In this document: in pieces, positions 16,072 to 27,613 of the stretch | How positions within the stretch are numbered: the first letter of the stretch is position 1 | How the letters are laid out: each line of letters starts with the position of its first letter | NCBI GenBank assembly: GCA_026770025.1 | Contig: JAMXDE010000014.1 | Location: forward strand, 310,001 to 374,000 | Direction of reading: 5' to 3' | DNA length: 64,000 nt | Source of the DNA: Craspedostauros australis | Lineage: Eukaryota; Bacillariophyta; Bacillariophyceae; Mastogloiales; Achnanthaceae | Notes under the pieces: generated by a model | Databases searched by the model: none | Told to the model about the DNA's origin: nothing | The model's input: only the letters and a program-made list of their open reading frames with translations | Position numbers and translations under genes: made by a program

Positions 16072-18924
16072 TTACTTGTCAGCTGACTTTTCAGCATTCT
16101 TCGACAACGTCTTGAACATGAAGTCGTACGCCAGCGCAGTCATGAAGGCGTACTGCTTCGGCGTTGCAGGCAGACCGTTCCCGCCCTCCACATTCTCATA
16201 GTAGTAAGTCGGCCATCGCTTTCCCTGACCCAGAATCCACATCTTCTTCACCATCTTGCGCGCATGCGCTGGGTGTATCCGATCATCGTTCGTGTTGGCA
16301 GTGAACAGGATCGGCGGATATTTTTTGGTATCCTTTTTGATGTTGTGGTATGGTGAGAACTGTTTCATGAATACCTTCCAATCAGACGTATCCGGATCGC
16401 CAAATTCGCTCGTCCAATCAGGTGCATCGTCCAACTGCAGATCTTTGTATCGTTTCATATCGAGGATCGGGACTGCGCAATGCACCGCGCCGAACAGTTC
16501 AGGACGCATCACGAAGGCATTCGCAACCAACAATCCTCCACCGGATCCGCCACGGATGGCCAATGTTTTGGCTTTGCAGACTTTCGACGAAATCAGATCC
16601 TCAGCGACCGCGATGAAATCTTCGTGTGGTTTGTTGCGCTTTTCACGCACCGCGGCCTGCAGCGAGACGATATTGCAGCAATCCAGACACATGGTTCGAG
16701 AGGAGTCCATTGTTCGGGGTGCAAGTGCGTACGAGTAGTACCACAAATGGGCGCAGCGCATGTCATACCAACCAGACAATGATTTCAATTGTGAGTATGA
16801 TGTGAAGTGCAGTGGGAATACAAATGGAATAAAATGAAGGAGTCAATGGCATGCGTTCCCACAAGCTCCGAAAGTCGTTCTTCTTCAATGAGCCTGTGTT
16901 ATGCGCGCTCTCCATTCACGATTGGTTTGGCATGCTCTGCACCGCGCACACGTTATGCACAAATGCGCGAGTGAACAACACGACCATACACAACAGCAAC
17001 AACACTTGCCACTCACCTGATGCCAGCTGGGACCAAATTCTCCGCCACCGCGCACGTTGGCTTCCACGTAGACGCCACCGCGTTCCAACCACGCCAGACC
17101 TGTTGCGGCGTTGTAATGCGGACCGACGCTGACCTCGAAAGCACCGTATGCGTAGAGCAGGGTGGGATTCCGCTTGTTCATGGGGATCCCTTTCTTTGAG
17201 ATCATGAAGTAAGGGACATCCGTGCCATCCTTGCTTTTGGCAATGCGTTGTGTGACATCCAGACCTTTCGAATCGAAATGACTTGGTAGCGATTTCAGTT
17301 TGTTTCCGAGGTAGACCTCCGGATCGACCCGCTTCATGATTTTCTTGTCTTCGCCATCAAACACGGATGCATCGCCGAGCCACAGCGTGGTGGGTTCTGT
17401 GTAGCTGGTGGTCGTCGCCCAGAATCGATCGCCCTCGTAAGGATCTGCAGATCGGACGCTGACGCAGGCAATTCGAGGTCCCTTATCGACTCCCACCAAA
17501 CGCAGCTTGTTGGCCTCCTTCTCCAATCGGTAGAACTCCAGCTTCGATCTGACGTTGTCAATGAGAGAGAGGATGAGGTAGTTCTTTGTGACGGTGTAGT
17601 TTTCGCAGAGGAGGTTGTCGGAGGGTTCGAAGAGGGTGTGATATATCCGATCGGCGGGTCCGTACTTGACGAATTTGTGGGCGTTGACGTAGATGATGGA
17701 TCCTGCTTTGAATGCCTTGGCCCCCTCCGGCGCCCAGTCGGACCGCAGTGTGATCATGAGGACATTGCCGACAAAATCAATATCCGAATCTTCCGGTGCA
17801 AGCAAGGGTTTGAAATCCGGCGGATCTCCAATCTCGATTCTGGTCTGATGCCTGGGTGGCAGCATGTGCTCGTACTTGACCTTCCGTATCCAGAATTTGG
17901 TTGCCTGGTAGGTGATGGCCCTTGTTCGGATTTCATAAATGCCCCCACCACGCACCCTCTGATCATCGACATACGCGGAGACCGCGATGTCAGACTTTTC
18001 TCCTTCAAAGACCACGGGCGCCGACGCCAGATCCGTGCCTCTGACCCACTCGCGGATCGTCCTGGGGTATCCCGCCCTCGTGAGAGAGGAAGGACCAAAA
18101 TCCGCCCCGACCAGGAGGACGTCCCTTGTTTTGTAGCAGGCTCTGGTCTTGCCCTCCGGTATTGAGAATGGTCTGTCAGTGACAAATGCTGATTTGACGA
18201 GATCAAATTCCCTGACGGCGACGGCGTCCGTGCTGCCTCGTGACAAACTGAGCAGCGCGCGCGTGATGAGCTTGCCATCTTGCGACATGGGATCTCTGGC
18301 CCTGGGCAGCACCCGGCTTCCCTTCCACGTCCATGGGATCTTCTCCTTCCTGGCGAGGTCGTCCAGATCCAGCACCTTGGTCCATTTTGGGTTGGTTGTC
18401 TGATACGACGCCAACGTCGTTTTGCGCCAGACGCCTTTTCGATTCTGTATTGTTTTGGAGTGTGGATGATGTCGATGTGGATACAAGTGCAGCATTGTTC
18501 GTTGGAAGGATTATGCATACAGTGAAGAGAGACAACAGAATATGAGAATAATGTGTGAGAATAGAATGCAATGTTGTTCTGTGTGCGAGGAGTGCGATGC
18601 ATGCTATGCAATGCAATGCTTGCAGAGCTTCTTCAGCTCATTCGTATTGCGTGTTGCACATTGCGTGTAGCGTATTGCACGTACCTTAGAATCCTTCCAG
18701 AGATTGAAGAGCATGTCATTGCCAGCCGCATCCGTCCCCATCTTGCTGACGAAGGGTATCTTGTCATCTGCCTCGAGGACGTCGACGATGCGCTTGTAGG
18801 ATCTGGTCTTGGACTTGGTTGGATCACCGAGCGTGCTGAGACACATCTCGTTGGCCTTGGAGACGAAGCTCATGGAGGATTTGCTGTCCACATCCTCCAA
18901 TGAGGTGTAGGGATCGTCGGCCAT
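16072..18924 (-). CDS. Prolyl oligopeptidase-family (S9) serine peptidase
   Basis: Three exons on the minus strand, 18924-18685, 18444-17017 and 16656-16072, all phase 0 (750 aa). Start at 18924, in an AACATGGCC context just after a repetitive leader. Exons 1-2 give the N-terminal part and the beta-propeller (MSQDGKLIT, SADPYEGDRFW, YGAFEVS). Exon 3 carries the alpha/beta hydrolase core with the nucleophile in RGGSGGGLL (S594) and the acid in TNDDRIHP (D681). The family normally cleaves peptides on the C-terminal side of proline. The motif that should supply the catalytic histidine, EGGHG in relatives, reads VEGGNG here, with Asn at 716, so catalysis may be lost or altered. There is no plastid-type leader, so a cytosolic location is likely. 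Length fits the family. Assignment to S9 is firm; activity is uncertain. Confidence 0.9.
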
Positions 18925-19511
18925 GTTGCTTCTCTTTGCGTTGTGATGTGGTGCGTTGTGATGTGATGTGATGGGTTGTGTTGTGTGGTGATAGAGTTGG
19001 AATGAGTCACCGGACAACCGACCAATTGAGGCACGAGTGGTGATCGGTCAATTGATTGACGCAATGAGAGTTGCCAGTCGAGTGTGTGATGAGACACTTC
19101 AGGAGATGATGGCAAGGAGTATGGTACTCGCGCGGGTGCCAAGCAATGATGTGACACGATGTTTCCCACCAGCCAACACGTCGGCCCTCTCTTGTCCCTC
19201 GTGTTGACCTGTTTCTTCTCTTTGTTTGGCCGAGTGTGTCTCTTTCGCTGACTTGTGTGTGTGTGAGAATTCTCAACGATGTGTCAACGTCGCGTTTGTC
19301 ACCGGAATGAGGATGACCATGGAGTCACGAGTGATCGCAAAGAGATTTTCCAACTCAATTTTGGTCCCGTATCCTTTGAATCACGACATTGCTATGTTTC
19401 ATCTAGACTAATGTTGTAGATTTGAATAGTATCGCAGTTCTTCACGAACAGAACTCTGTGGCTCCACAAACGAACAAAACATCGAGCATTCGTCCTCGAT
19501 TGATGCAAGAC

Positions 19512-19543
19512 CCAATCACAATCACCAGCTTGACCTGACGTCA
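19512..19543. promoter_or_regulatory. CCAAT box plus CRE palindrome
   Basis: CCAATCA (19512-19518) lies 17 nt before a perfect TGACGTCA (19536-19543). These match the NF-Y and bZIP/CREB consensus sites. TGACGT elements are known in CO2- and light-responsive promoters of diatoms. The site lies 0.6 kb upstream of the peptidase start and 0.9 kb upstream of the sigma factor, so its target gene is not decided by position. Confidence 0.4.
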
Positions 19544-20040
19544 CCAAAGTCTTCTTCGACTGCCGCACACCCACCACGCAGAACCACCGAGGAAAAAACA
19601 AGCTGCGACGATGTGTTGTTGGCTAGCGTGGTACTCGTGGTTCCACTGCGCAGTGTGCGGTAGAATGATACGACACGATTGCCTGCTTGCGATACGACCA
19701 GAACATCAGTGAAATCGAATTTACGTGCGTGTTGCAGCCAGACGTTTGGTTTTGCGTCTTGCTGACGGCACGGATGGACGGTGAAAAACGCCGAAATGGG
19801 CAGAATTGTGTTTGGGACGGGAACGATTGGGTTGGAATCGGCGTTGTGTGGTGTGGAAGATTTGTGAGCCGTGAGTGCGGGTACGTGTTGTGCTGTTGTT
19901 GCTGATGTTGCTGACGACATCAACGACATCGACGACACAGGTAACAACATCAAAAGACTGTTGTTGTCGTTGATACTGCTCTCACGAGCAATCCCAATAG
20001 CAATAGCAATAGCGTGCGGAGATAACAAGATTGCAGAGTT

Positions 20041-20100
20041 GGACATCGTTGAACATCGTTGAACATCGTTGAACATCGCTGGACCTCGTTGAACAACGTT
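20041..20100. repeat. 10-bp tandem repeat (GAACATCGTT)
   Basis: About six copies of a 10-bp unit, the first three near-perfect and the later ones diverging (GGACCTCGTT, GAACAACGTT). It lies in the upstream region of the sigma factor gene. Confidence 0.8.
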
Positions 20101-20217
20101 GAGGTCCGATCAAAGATCGTCGAGACATCTCAACATTTCACTATCTGCACATCAAAGTGATTGCAGAAAACAGAGAAGCAAGATCATAGTGTCGGAACAC
20201 ATCTGCCATCACAATCA

Positions 20218-20288
20218 CTGAGCCATCAACTCAGCCATCAACTCAGCCATCAACTCAGCTATTGCCGTTGTCAGCTATTGCCGTTGTT
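20218..20288. repeat. Two adjoining tandem repeats
   Basis: CATCAACTCAGC (12 bp) repeated about three times, passing directly into a 16-bp unit beginning AGCTATTGCCGTTG repeated twice. It lies about 180 nt upstream of the first sigma factor ATG. Confidence 0.75.
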
Positions 20289-20404
20289 GAACCAACGCAG
20301 TCCACACGAACGCATTCCATCCGATATCTCTTGAGGCAATCACTACAAAGCACACACATCACACATCATCACTCACGTCCTCACTCACATCATCACTCAC
20401 AGTT

Positions 20405-20433
20405 GAAAGCACAATCGAAAGCACAATCGAAAG
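20405..20433. repeat. 12-bp tandem repeat (GAAAGCACAATC)
   Basis: Two full copies and a partial third, just 30 nt before the first ATG of the sigma factor gene, so probably within its 5' UTR. Confidence 0.7.
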
Positions 20434-20461
20434 CAAGAGAGGAAAAGACATCACAAACACA

Positions 20462-22402
20462 ATGAAGAAGCAGACCGCAGATAGTGAGCAGGGTGATGCA
20501 TCCAATGGAAGCACCAGTGCAAGTAACAATGGAAGTAACAATGGAAGCAACTATAGAAGCAGACGGAGAGTCAGGAGATTCCCCACGATGGCCGCAACGA
20601 CCGCAACCACCACTCTGCTGGCTGTGGCATCGTCGATGGCCATGATGTCATCGTCCGCAACTTCGTCGGCCTTTGCATTCCAGAACGGCCTCCCACACTG
20701 CCACGCGCGACCTCAGTTCTGCCATCACTCCAGCACCGCGAGAAGCGTCGTCACCGATCCCTCCGATCTCGTCAAACCAGAAACGCCCAATGGCCAGCTC
20801 TCCGCCAATGTCAATGCCCTGGAGGATGCCTTCCTCCTATCCACACCAGCCCACGTCGGTCTCATTCAAGCGCCGCAACCGCGATCGCAGCAAACAAGGG
20901 GGAGAGGCAGACCGCCAAAGACCATGCCCCAACGCACGCAATCGCACAACAAATCCTCCACGATGCCGGGCTTCATCGGTCGCAACGCCGCCGTCCTCGA
21001 TGCCTACAACCGCGACATCCACAATGCGCGCACGCGCGGCAACACCATCAGCAAGGCGCAGGCCGATGCCATCAAGGACCATCGCCGCAAGACGAAGGGC
21101 CAGGCCATGTACGAGACCAGCGCCTCCGTCCCGGAAAGTCTCATGCGCTTCGCCAACGAAATCCACATGGAAGATCGCATCACATCGAAGGAGGAGCTCG
21201 CGCTGGGTGAGAAGGCGCAGGAAGCGATCCGGTTGCAATCGCTCTACGACAATCTATGCGACAGTCTTGATCGTGATCCGACCGATGAGGAGTGGTGCGC
21301 GGCGGCGGGGAAGATCAACATGGAGGCCATCAGTCAGGCCATCGACGAAGGTCTAGAGGCCAAGAACAAACTCGTCACGTCCAATCTGCGCATGGTGCAG
21401 GGTGTCGTCAACATATACATCCGCAACGGTCTCGGGGGACAGTACAACGCGGGCGATCTTATGCAAGAGGGTATCATGGTACGTATCTTTCTCGTTAACT
21501 GTGTTGTTCTGTGTATGGATATGCATAATGAACATGATGCACAATGTGATGGGATGCGATAGGATATGATGCAATAGGATATGGTGTGGTGTGATGTGAT
21601 GTATGAATCACAACATCACTTGGGATGCGGCAATTGCATTCCCATTTTCATGCTCTACGTCTCGTTCCACCCACTCAATCATTCTCACACTCTTCTACTC
21701 TCCATCATTCAACAACAACATGAACAACAGGCCCTCATCCGCGCCGCCGAAAAGTACGACCCCAAACGCGGATTCCGATTCTCCACGTACGCCATGTACT
21801 GGATCCGCTCGGCCGTCAAACGCAACCAGCTCTACCAATCCCGCGTCATCCCCATCCCGCAACGCTTCCATGAGCTCGAGAAGAGGCTGCACAAGCTGCG
21901 CATCGAACTCGAGCAATCCCTCGATCGTCCCCCCACCGACAAGGAACTGGCCGAGGCCGCCGGCATCACGGAGCTGCAGATACAACGATGCGCCGAGGCC
22001 ATGTCGCAGCGATGCTTCTCGCTCGACCAATCCCTCACCAACAAGTTCAAGCCAAATAACCACAACTCGCAGGCCAACATGCACGACATCATCGCGAGTC
22101 AGGCCGATGACGCCGAGGCGTTGGAGCTCGACCGTCTCGTCGTGCGCGAAGATCTCATCAGCATGGTCGAGAAGCATCTCACGCGGGAGGAGGCCACGCT
22201 CGTGCTGCTGCGGTACGGATTGAAGAAGCCGCGCGTGCGGCCGGCCCGGATCAAATCGGAAGGACCCCTCACGGTGGCCGACGTCAGTCGGGCCGTCGAT
22301 ATGAAGCCCGATAAGGTTCGCCGCATCATCAACCGCAGTCTCATCAAGCTCAAGGCCATCATCGGCAAGGATTTGGAGTGGTACGAACGATTTGTCCGGT
22401 AG
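20462..22402 (+). CDS. Plastid RNA polymerase sigma-70 factor
   Basis: Exons 20462-21478 and 21731-22402 (562 aa), phase 0 intron with donor GTACGT and acceptor ACAACAG. The protein directs the bacterial-type plastid RNA polymerase to promoters. Region 1.2/2 appears as NLRMVQGVVNIYIRNG and DLMQEGIM, joined across the intron to ALIRAAEKYDPKRGFRFSTYAMYWIRSAV (regions 2.1-2.4, RNA polymerase binding, melting and -10 recognition). Region 3 follows (RVIPIPQRFHELEKRL), then region 4 (LTREEATLVLLRYGL with a C-terminal helix-turn-helix around VADVSRAVDMKPDKVRRI). The first ATG would place 42 hydrophilic residues before a signal peptide. Starting at Met43 (20588) gives a clean signal peptide ending SSA-FAF (F71), so Met43 is the more likely plastid start. 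Upstream tandem repeats may affect expression. Confidence 0.93.
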
Positions 22403-23025
22403 GCACTTTCATGCATACATGGATGCATGAATGGATTGATTCGTTGATTGATTGGATGGGAGAAGGAATGGAACAACACGGATAGGTCTCTCGATGATGA
22501 TGATGATGATGATGATGATGAGGATTTGGAAGCGAAAGGTTGGTTCCGCGAAACATGTCCGGAGATGAACGTTGCAGCATGTCATCGAGTTTGGACGCAA
22601 GACGAGGCAGCAGCTTGAACACATCAAGGCTAACATGCTAAAGGAATAATAGAAACGAAAGGAGCAGGATTCAAACCTATGTCACGCTGTGCATACTGGA
22701 ACGGAGTTGAGTGCTTCATCTGCTGTTGGGATCGTCGTATCGTTCTTGTCATGGCACTCCTTCGGTTTAAACAGTTGATCATCATCGTCATCATTCTCCG
22801 AAGCACTTGGCTTGACTGTGCGGGAACATCATGCCATACGATAGAGATCGAACAAACAACAAACGCCACAATGCGCAATACGGCAGTTGTCTCCAGAGTA
22901 TAGATTTTCATTTGCGCAAATGCTGGGGACTCTATTATGCTTGGAGTACTGCCTTGTGTTGATTGCTGCCACTGCCACTGCCAGTATCAGTGTCGTCATG
23001 TAATAGATTGTTGCATGATACATGT
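22403..23025. other. Intergenic region between convergent sigma factor and Alb3 genes
   Basis: Tail-to-tail spacer of about 620 nt without a recognisable gene. It contains a TGA/ATG trinucleotide microsatellite at about 22493-22520 (nine units). Otherwise I see nothing defined in it. Confidence 0.5.
22493..22520. repeat. GAT trinucleotide microsatellite
   Basis: About nine uninterrupted GAT units in the spacer downstream of the sigma factor gene. Confidence 0.9.
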
Positions 23026-24908
23026 TTAGTTCTTTTTCTTCTTCTTGTTGCGTCTCTTCTTCTTTCCTCCCTGAAGCCGCACAAAAACGACGCATTGGAG
23101 TGATTGATAAATGAATGAACGAAGGGGCGCAAGAGAATGATGAGACACAAACAAGAGTCAGATCCTGATGCATCGTTGTACACGCCACGCAAATCACTGA
23201 ACTCAACAATTGCGAACAAACCAACACAGTCCAATGCTTCATCGCAGCAGTCCAACACGCACCTTGCTTCTGGCCTCAACAACCGGCGCAGGCTCTTCCG
23301 TCTTGGATTCTTCCACGATTTCGGCATCGGTGACGGTGAGCGTCTTGACGCCATCCGCATCGATGACTGGTGCAGCGGGGCCGGACGAGAAACCGGCTGG
23401 TCGTTCCCTCATGGGGGGTGGTGCGAAGATTTCGGTGGCTGGAGGGGCTGTGGTGGAAGTGGCGGTAGGGGCTGCGGCCACGGCGGCTGGTTCCATCTTG
23501 AGGCCGCTGCGGATGACGAGGGAGGTGGCGGTGGTGACGACGTTGTTGGTGACCCAGTAGACGCAGAGGGCGGCCGGGACGTTGAGGGAGAACCAACCGA
23601 TGAGGAAGGGGAGGAGCTTGAGGATGAAGTTTCCTTCCTGCGGCTTCTGGTCCTTCGGCGTCATGAGCTCCATGGAGACGAATTGCGAGATGACGAGGAA
23701 GACAGGGAGGATGAGGAATGCACCGGTGTCATCCCATCCGAGCGGTGGGACGCCGTCGACCCAGTTGAAGAGCCAGGAGGATCCCTCGCTGGGGTCGGCA
23801 CCGTAGGTTGGTCCCTCGAGGTTGGGGAGGAAGAGGAATGGCTCATCGAGGGCATTCTCCTTGGCCAAATCGAGGACGGCACGGTAGAGGCCGATGAAGA
23901 CAGGAATTTGGACCAGGGATGGGATGCACCCAGCGAGGGGATTGACCTGGTTGGTCTGGTAGACCTCGGCAATTTTCTGATTCATGACCTCTGGATTGCT
24001 CTGGTACTTGGCCTGGATGTCCTTGATGACCGGTTGCAGGGCCTGACGGTGCGTGCGCATGGTGCATTGCATGAATTGACATCATCGTACGAGCATGATC
24101 AAATCGAGTTGAACATGCAATAGTTAAAGTGCACGAATTGTTCCAACGAAATGCAAGAATACATTTCCATAGAGTACAGTGAGTGGAGTGGCATCGGCAT
24201 GTGACGTGAAAGAAAATGGAATGATGATGAGAGGAATTGGTGAGCTGGGCTTGCTGAGGCAAGCATTGTCGAGAGCACAGCATGCTGCACACGCAAAATG
24301 ATGGAACGTCCAAGGATCTGGCTCCTCGGAAGAGGTTGCACCCCTGACTGTCCCATCAATGAATGAACGAATGGATGAGTGAGTCATCAACGCACCTGCA
24401 TCTTGCCGGTGCTCTCGAGCTGCGTCTTCGTGAGCGGGAAGGTGATGACCTTGATGAGCATGGTGAGGACGATGATGCTGGCACCCCAGGCATCCTGGCT
24501 GAAGCCGACGGTGACCAGGGCCGAGTGGATGAGCTCGAGGAGCCCTTGCGTGGGTCCCGTGAGGAAGCCGAACCATCCGTTGTCGGTGCCGGCAGCCTCG
24601 ACGGCGGCATCCGCAGCGGCAGGCACGACGCTCTGCACAGCATCGCCGACGGTGGTGGCGGCATCCGCAGCCGCAGGCACGACGCTCTGCACAGCATCGC
24701 CGACGGTGGTGGCATCGGAGAGGGAGATGGAGGAGAAGGCATCCTGGATGGAGCTGATGTGGTGCGGAAGATCCTGCAGGACGGACGGATCAAAGGCCAT
24801 GGGACGCGCCGTCGGCTGGGCACGCGCGACGGCGAATCTGGCGGCAGGAGCGAAGGCGGCGACGCCGTTCACGCCGAGCAGCATGCATGTGGCAACAGCG
24901 AACTTCAT
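23026..24908 (-). CDS. ALB3: Plastid Alb3/YidC/Oxa1-family membrane insertase
   Basis: Three exons on the minus strand, 24908-24396, 24042-23263 and 23070-23026, both introns phase 0 (445 aa). The last exon encodes only a 14-residue Lys/Arg tail (GGKKKRRNKKKKKN), the basic C-terminus that in this family contacts ribosomes or cpSRP. Start at 24908 gives a signal peptide ending VAA-FAP (A18/F19), an exact ASAFAP motif. An 18-residue element is then repeated (VGDAVQSVVPAAADA core, about 68-100). The insertase domain begins at GWFGFLTGPTQGLLELIHSA and continues through ASIIVLTMLIKVITFPLT, ALQPVIKDIQAKY, PLAGCIPSLVQIPVFIGLYRA and FLIGWFSLNVPAALCVYWVTNN, giving five membrane segments as in Alb3. 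It inserts light-harvesting and other proteins into the thylakoid. A Pro/Ala-rich stromal tail precedes the basic end. Confidence 0.93.
24607..24714. repeat. 54-bp tandem duplication inside Alb3 exon 1
   Basis: Two nearly identical 54-bp units starting at 24607 and 24661, encoding two copies of an 18-residue Ala/Val-rich segment between the transit region and the insertase domain. It preserves frame. Confidence 0.85.
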
Positions 24909-25883
24909 CTTGTGTTGCGATGTGTTGTGGTTGGATGCAGTTGGATGCGATGTGTTGCAGGGCATTAGTATTGGCAGTGCGATGTCGTTGGATGAATGGA
25001 AGATGTCCTGATTGCAACTTCCTCACTTCACTTCACTTCACTTCTGTTTGCGATAGCTATGTGGAGTACTGCTTTCGCTTTGATGTGGGTTGCCGAATCG
25101 AGAGTTGATGTCAACTGATGTCAGAAGATGTCGGCTCACAAGAGGCGAAAGACGAAGGGAAAGACACACCGAGGCTCCAACAGAAACAACAATCGCGACG
25201 ATGTTGCAGTTCCATCGGTTGGTGGTGCTGGAACATCACATCTGGCGGTACCGTCATCGTCAGCCAAAACGAAATGAAACGGTTTGAGACTACGGTAGTC
25301 CACTCACCCCAGCAAGAGTATCCTTCGATTTCGTCAGTCACGGTTGACCTGTCGGATTAAATCCTCCACACGTCAATCGATCGAAGCGCGGAAAGTCTGT
25401 CCTGCGTCCGCCAATGTCATGTTGAACCATCGTTGGTGGTTGTGATGTGCGTGTGGAGACAAACTTCGTCGAGCATCGTTTTGCGTTCCACTCCTCTGTT
25501 TGTGTCTCCGTGGCTGTTTTCGCGCTGGTTGTTGTGCGGGTTGTTGTGGCCAGCGCGAGCTGATCGTGCATCGTCATCATCCAACGTCTGAAGAGAGGCA
25601 GCGTCGAGAGGAACAACAGACAACAGACCAAGGAAGAGGGTGGCGTCGGCATCATTCCCACGACTATTCGGACAATCGTACTCTCTGCATCAAGTGACTG
25701 GTGAAGCAAGTCTCATCTGATCTGAGAAGCAGCAACGAAGACGACCGTTCAGGCAGGCTAGCAATCAAGCAGACAACCAATCAAGGGGACATCACAGAGA
25801 ACCGAACCACTCCGCTCTGCTGCACTCTGCTCCACTCCACGCTTTTCTACTGCGCAACACTCACTTCACTATACGACAGCAAG
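24909..25883. other. Divergent promoter region between Alb3 and Sec66 genes
   Basis: About 970 nt between start codons and no gene recognised. The open frames in it are short and unlike any family. CCAATCA occurs at 25778-25784, 100 nt before the Sec66 start, and a CACTCTGC motif lies about 55 nt before that start. Short direct repeats (CACTTCACTT) occur near 25025-25045. Confidence 0.5.
25778..25784 (+). promoter_or_regulatory. CCAAT box upstream of Sec66 gene
   Basis: CCAATCA, a consensus NF-Y core, 100 nt before the ATG at 25884. This is a typical distance for a promoter-proximal CCAAT box. Confidence 0.35.
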
Positions 25884-27613
25884 ATGGCGGAAGAAACAGT
25901 GAACGTGAACCCCGACGGTAGCACCACGTTCGAGGGATCCGATGCGCCGCCCATGGGCGAGAATGCCGGAACTGAGGGAATGTTCAACGAGGAGACCGCG
26001 GAGGCTGTCGTCGAAGCCACCGATCCAGCGCTCTACCTTCTGTTTGCCGTGGTCCTCATCGGTTTCTTCTACTTCCTCTACTACCGCAAGAACAAGGAGA
26101 ACAATGAGGATGACTTCTTCACAAATCTCGATGGTGAAAAGGTGAATACTTTACTTTTCTTTACTTTTCCATGGTGCTTTTATAAAGATTGATGGTGCTT
26201 CATTGTGCTGGATGGTCCTTCATTGTGCTACTCAGTGCGCCGCGGTGCCATTTCAGCGCGATTCAACGCGTGGCCCATTGGAGAATCGGAGCGATGGAGG
26301 GATGCTGTGGACAATGGAGATGGATGAACGACTGAGTGCAACACCGTGGCAGTTGGGCTGATGTGCCATCGGTACCAGCATCATCGATGGCAGCAACAGC
26401 TACTCCACAGTAATTCTACCACGATCACTGTCCAGATCCCACCAGGCCTCTCCTACAAGAGAATTTGCTACTCCCTTGCATCGGAATGGATCTCAATGTT
26501 GCCATCGCATGATGATGCCCTTTCATCATACTCCACTGCACCATACTCATCCCAACATCGTTTCTTTTTCGTTCCAACATATTTTCATCAAATTCCTCCT
26601 TTCCACACACACACACATAATCATTCGTTCGTCCATTCATTCACTCCGCAGTTCAACCTGACACTTCCAGCCGCTGTCCAAGAATACAACGACATCAAGA
26701 AGAAGTGCCTCGCGGCAGGATGGGAGGCCGGCAAGGTGAGTTGCTTGTGGTCTTGCAATTGGTGTTGCCGATCTTGCGCAATATCAATGTTGACTCTAGC
26801 TTCTGTTCGGTTTGGTTCAAGATATGATACACATGTCCTCATAGCAGATATCAAGAACGCAAGTGTGGTTTCACTGCCATACATTGAACGCGTCGATGTC
26901 ATCAGCATTCTCACCCAATCCCTCTCTGAATCGCCCATTGTGCATTCGCAATACTACGCAACTGTGCGGATTGCGTTGAATCTGAATTCATTGGTCTCAT
27001 TCAATCGACGCGATTTTGAAACGACCAACTCATTCATCAATCCATCCATCCACACTACTACTCTTCGACTCCATCCACGCTGCTCCATCGAACACAGCCA
27101 CCAACTGACAAGGCAGCCGCAGGGCCACACCGTGTCATGGCCCAGGCCCTCATGAAGCGTTCCATCGCTGACATCCCGCTCGTCACGCACATACAGAAGG
27201 AATCCGGCGGCATGAACAAGCTCTACGCCAACTCCATGTGCTCGGTCAAGCAATGGCAGTCCTACCAGGCGGCAGAGGCCATGATCTCGGCCGAGGTCGA
27301 GGAAGTGCGAGCGGAGGCCGACGAAATCGAACCAGGTTGGAGCCAGGTCATTTGGAGACAGGCGATGCAATATCACAACATGCTGAAACAGAAGCACGAG
27401 CAGGAGCAAAAGGCTGCGATGGAGGCAGCCGCCAAGCGAAAGGTCATCGAGGAGAAGGTTAATAGCATCAAGGCCGCCGAGCAGGCGGAGAAGGACAAGA
27501 TCACCAACGCCGAGAAGCTCGCCCAGGAACTCATCGAGCAAGAGGAACGCGAGAAGCAGAGCAAGAAGGCATTTTCGAGTGGCGGCAGCATGAAGAAGGG
27601 ATTCCTCAAATAA
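25884..27613 (+). CDS. SEC66: Sec66/Sec71-family ER translocation subunit
   Basis: Three exons, 25884-26141, 26652-26735 and 27098-27613 (285 aa), phase 0 introns. The N-terminus is acidic. One membrane segment lies at about residues 49-69 (LYLLFAVVLIGFFYFLYY). The conserved Sec66 block starts at ALMKRSIADIPLVTHIQKE and continues with SVKQWQSYQAAEAMISAEV, EVRAEADEIEPGWSQVIW and QAMQYHNML. In yeast this family (Sec66/Sec71) joins Sec62/Sec63 in post-translational import into the ER. The C-terminus is a charged coiled coil ending in a Gly/Ser/Lys tail. The last acceptor was set at ACACAG (27097). An alternative in-frame AAG at 27112 would remove five residues, while the CAGs at 27116 and 27122 would break the frame. 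Family assignment is by recalled motifs and is fairly firm. Confidence 0.82.

Larger units (their letters stand above)
18925..20461. other. Divergent intergenic region between S9 peptidase and sigma factor
   Basis: About 1.5 kb between two start codons, with no recognisable coding gene. Open frames at 19522-20076 (minus) have no family resemblance. It contains TG-rich tandem sequence close to the peptidase start (18940-18995), a CCAAT box next to a full CRE palindrome (19512-19543), and three sets of short tandem repeats leading up to the sigma factor (20041-20433). Confidence 0.5.

Noticed and set aside
22655..22690. Possible tRNA B box (GGTTTGAATCC on the minus strand)
   Set aside because: No matching A box, T-stem pairing is imperfect and no acceptor stem can be drawn.
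23137..24123. 328-aa plus-strand frame over the Alb3 gene
   Set aside because: Gly/Asp/Glu-rich antisense shadow; the minus strand has clear Alb3 motifs and matching splice sites.
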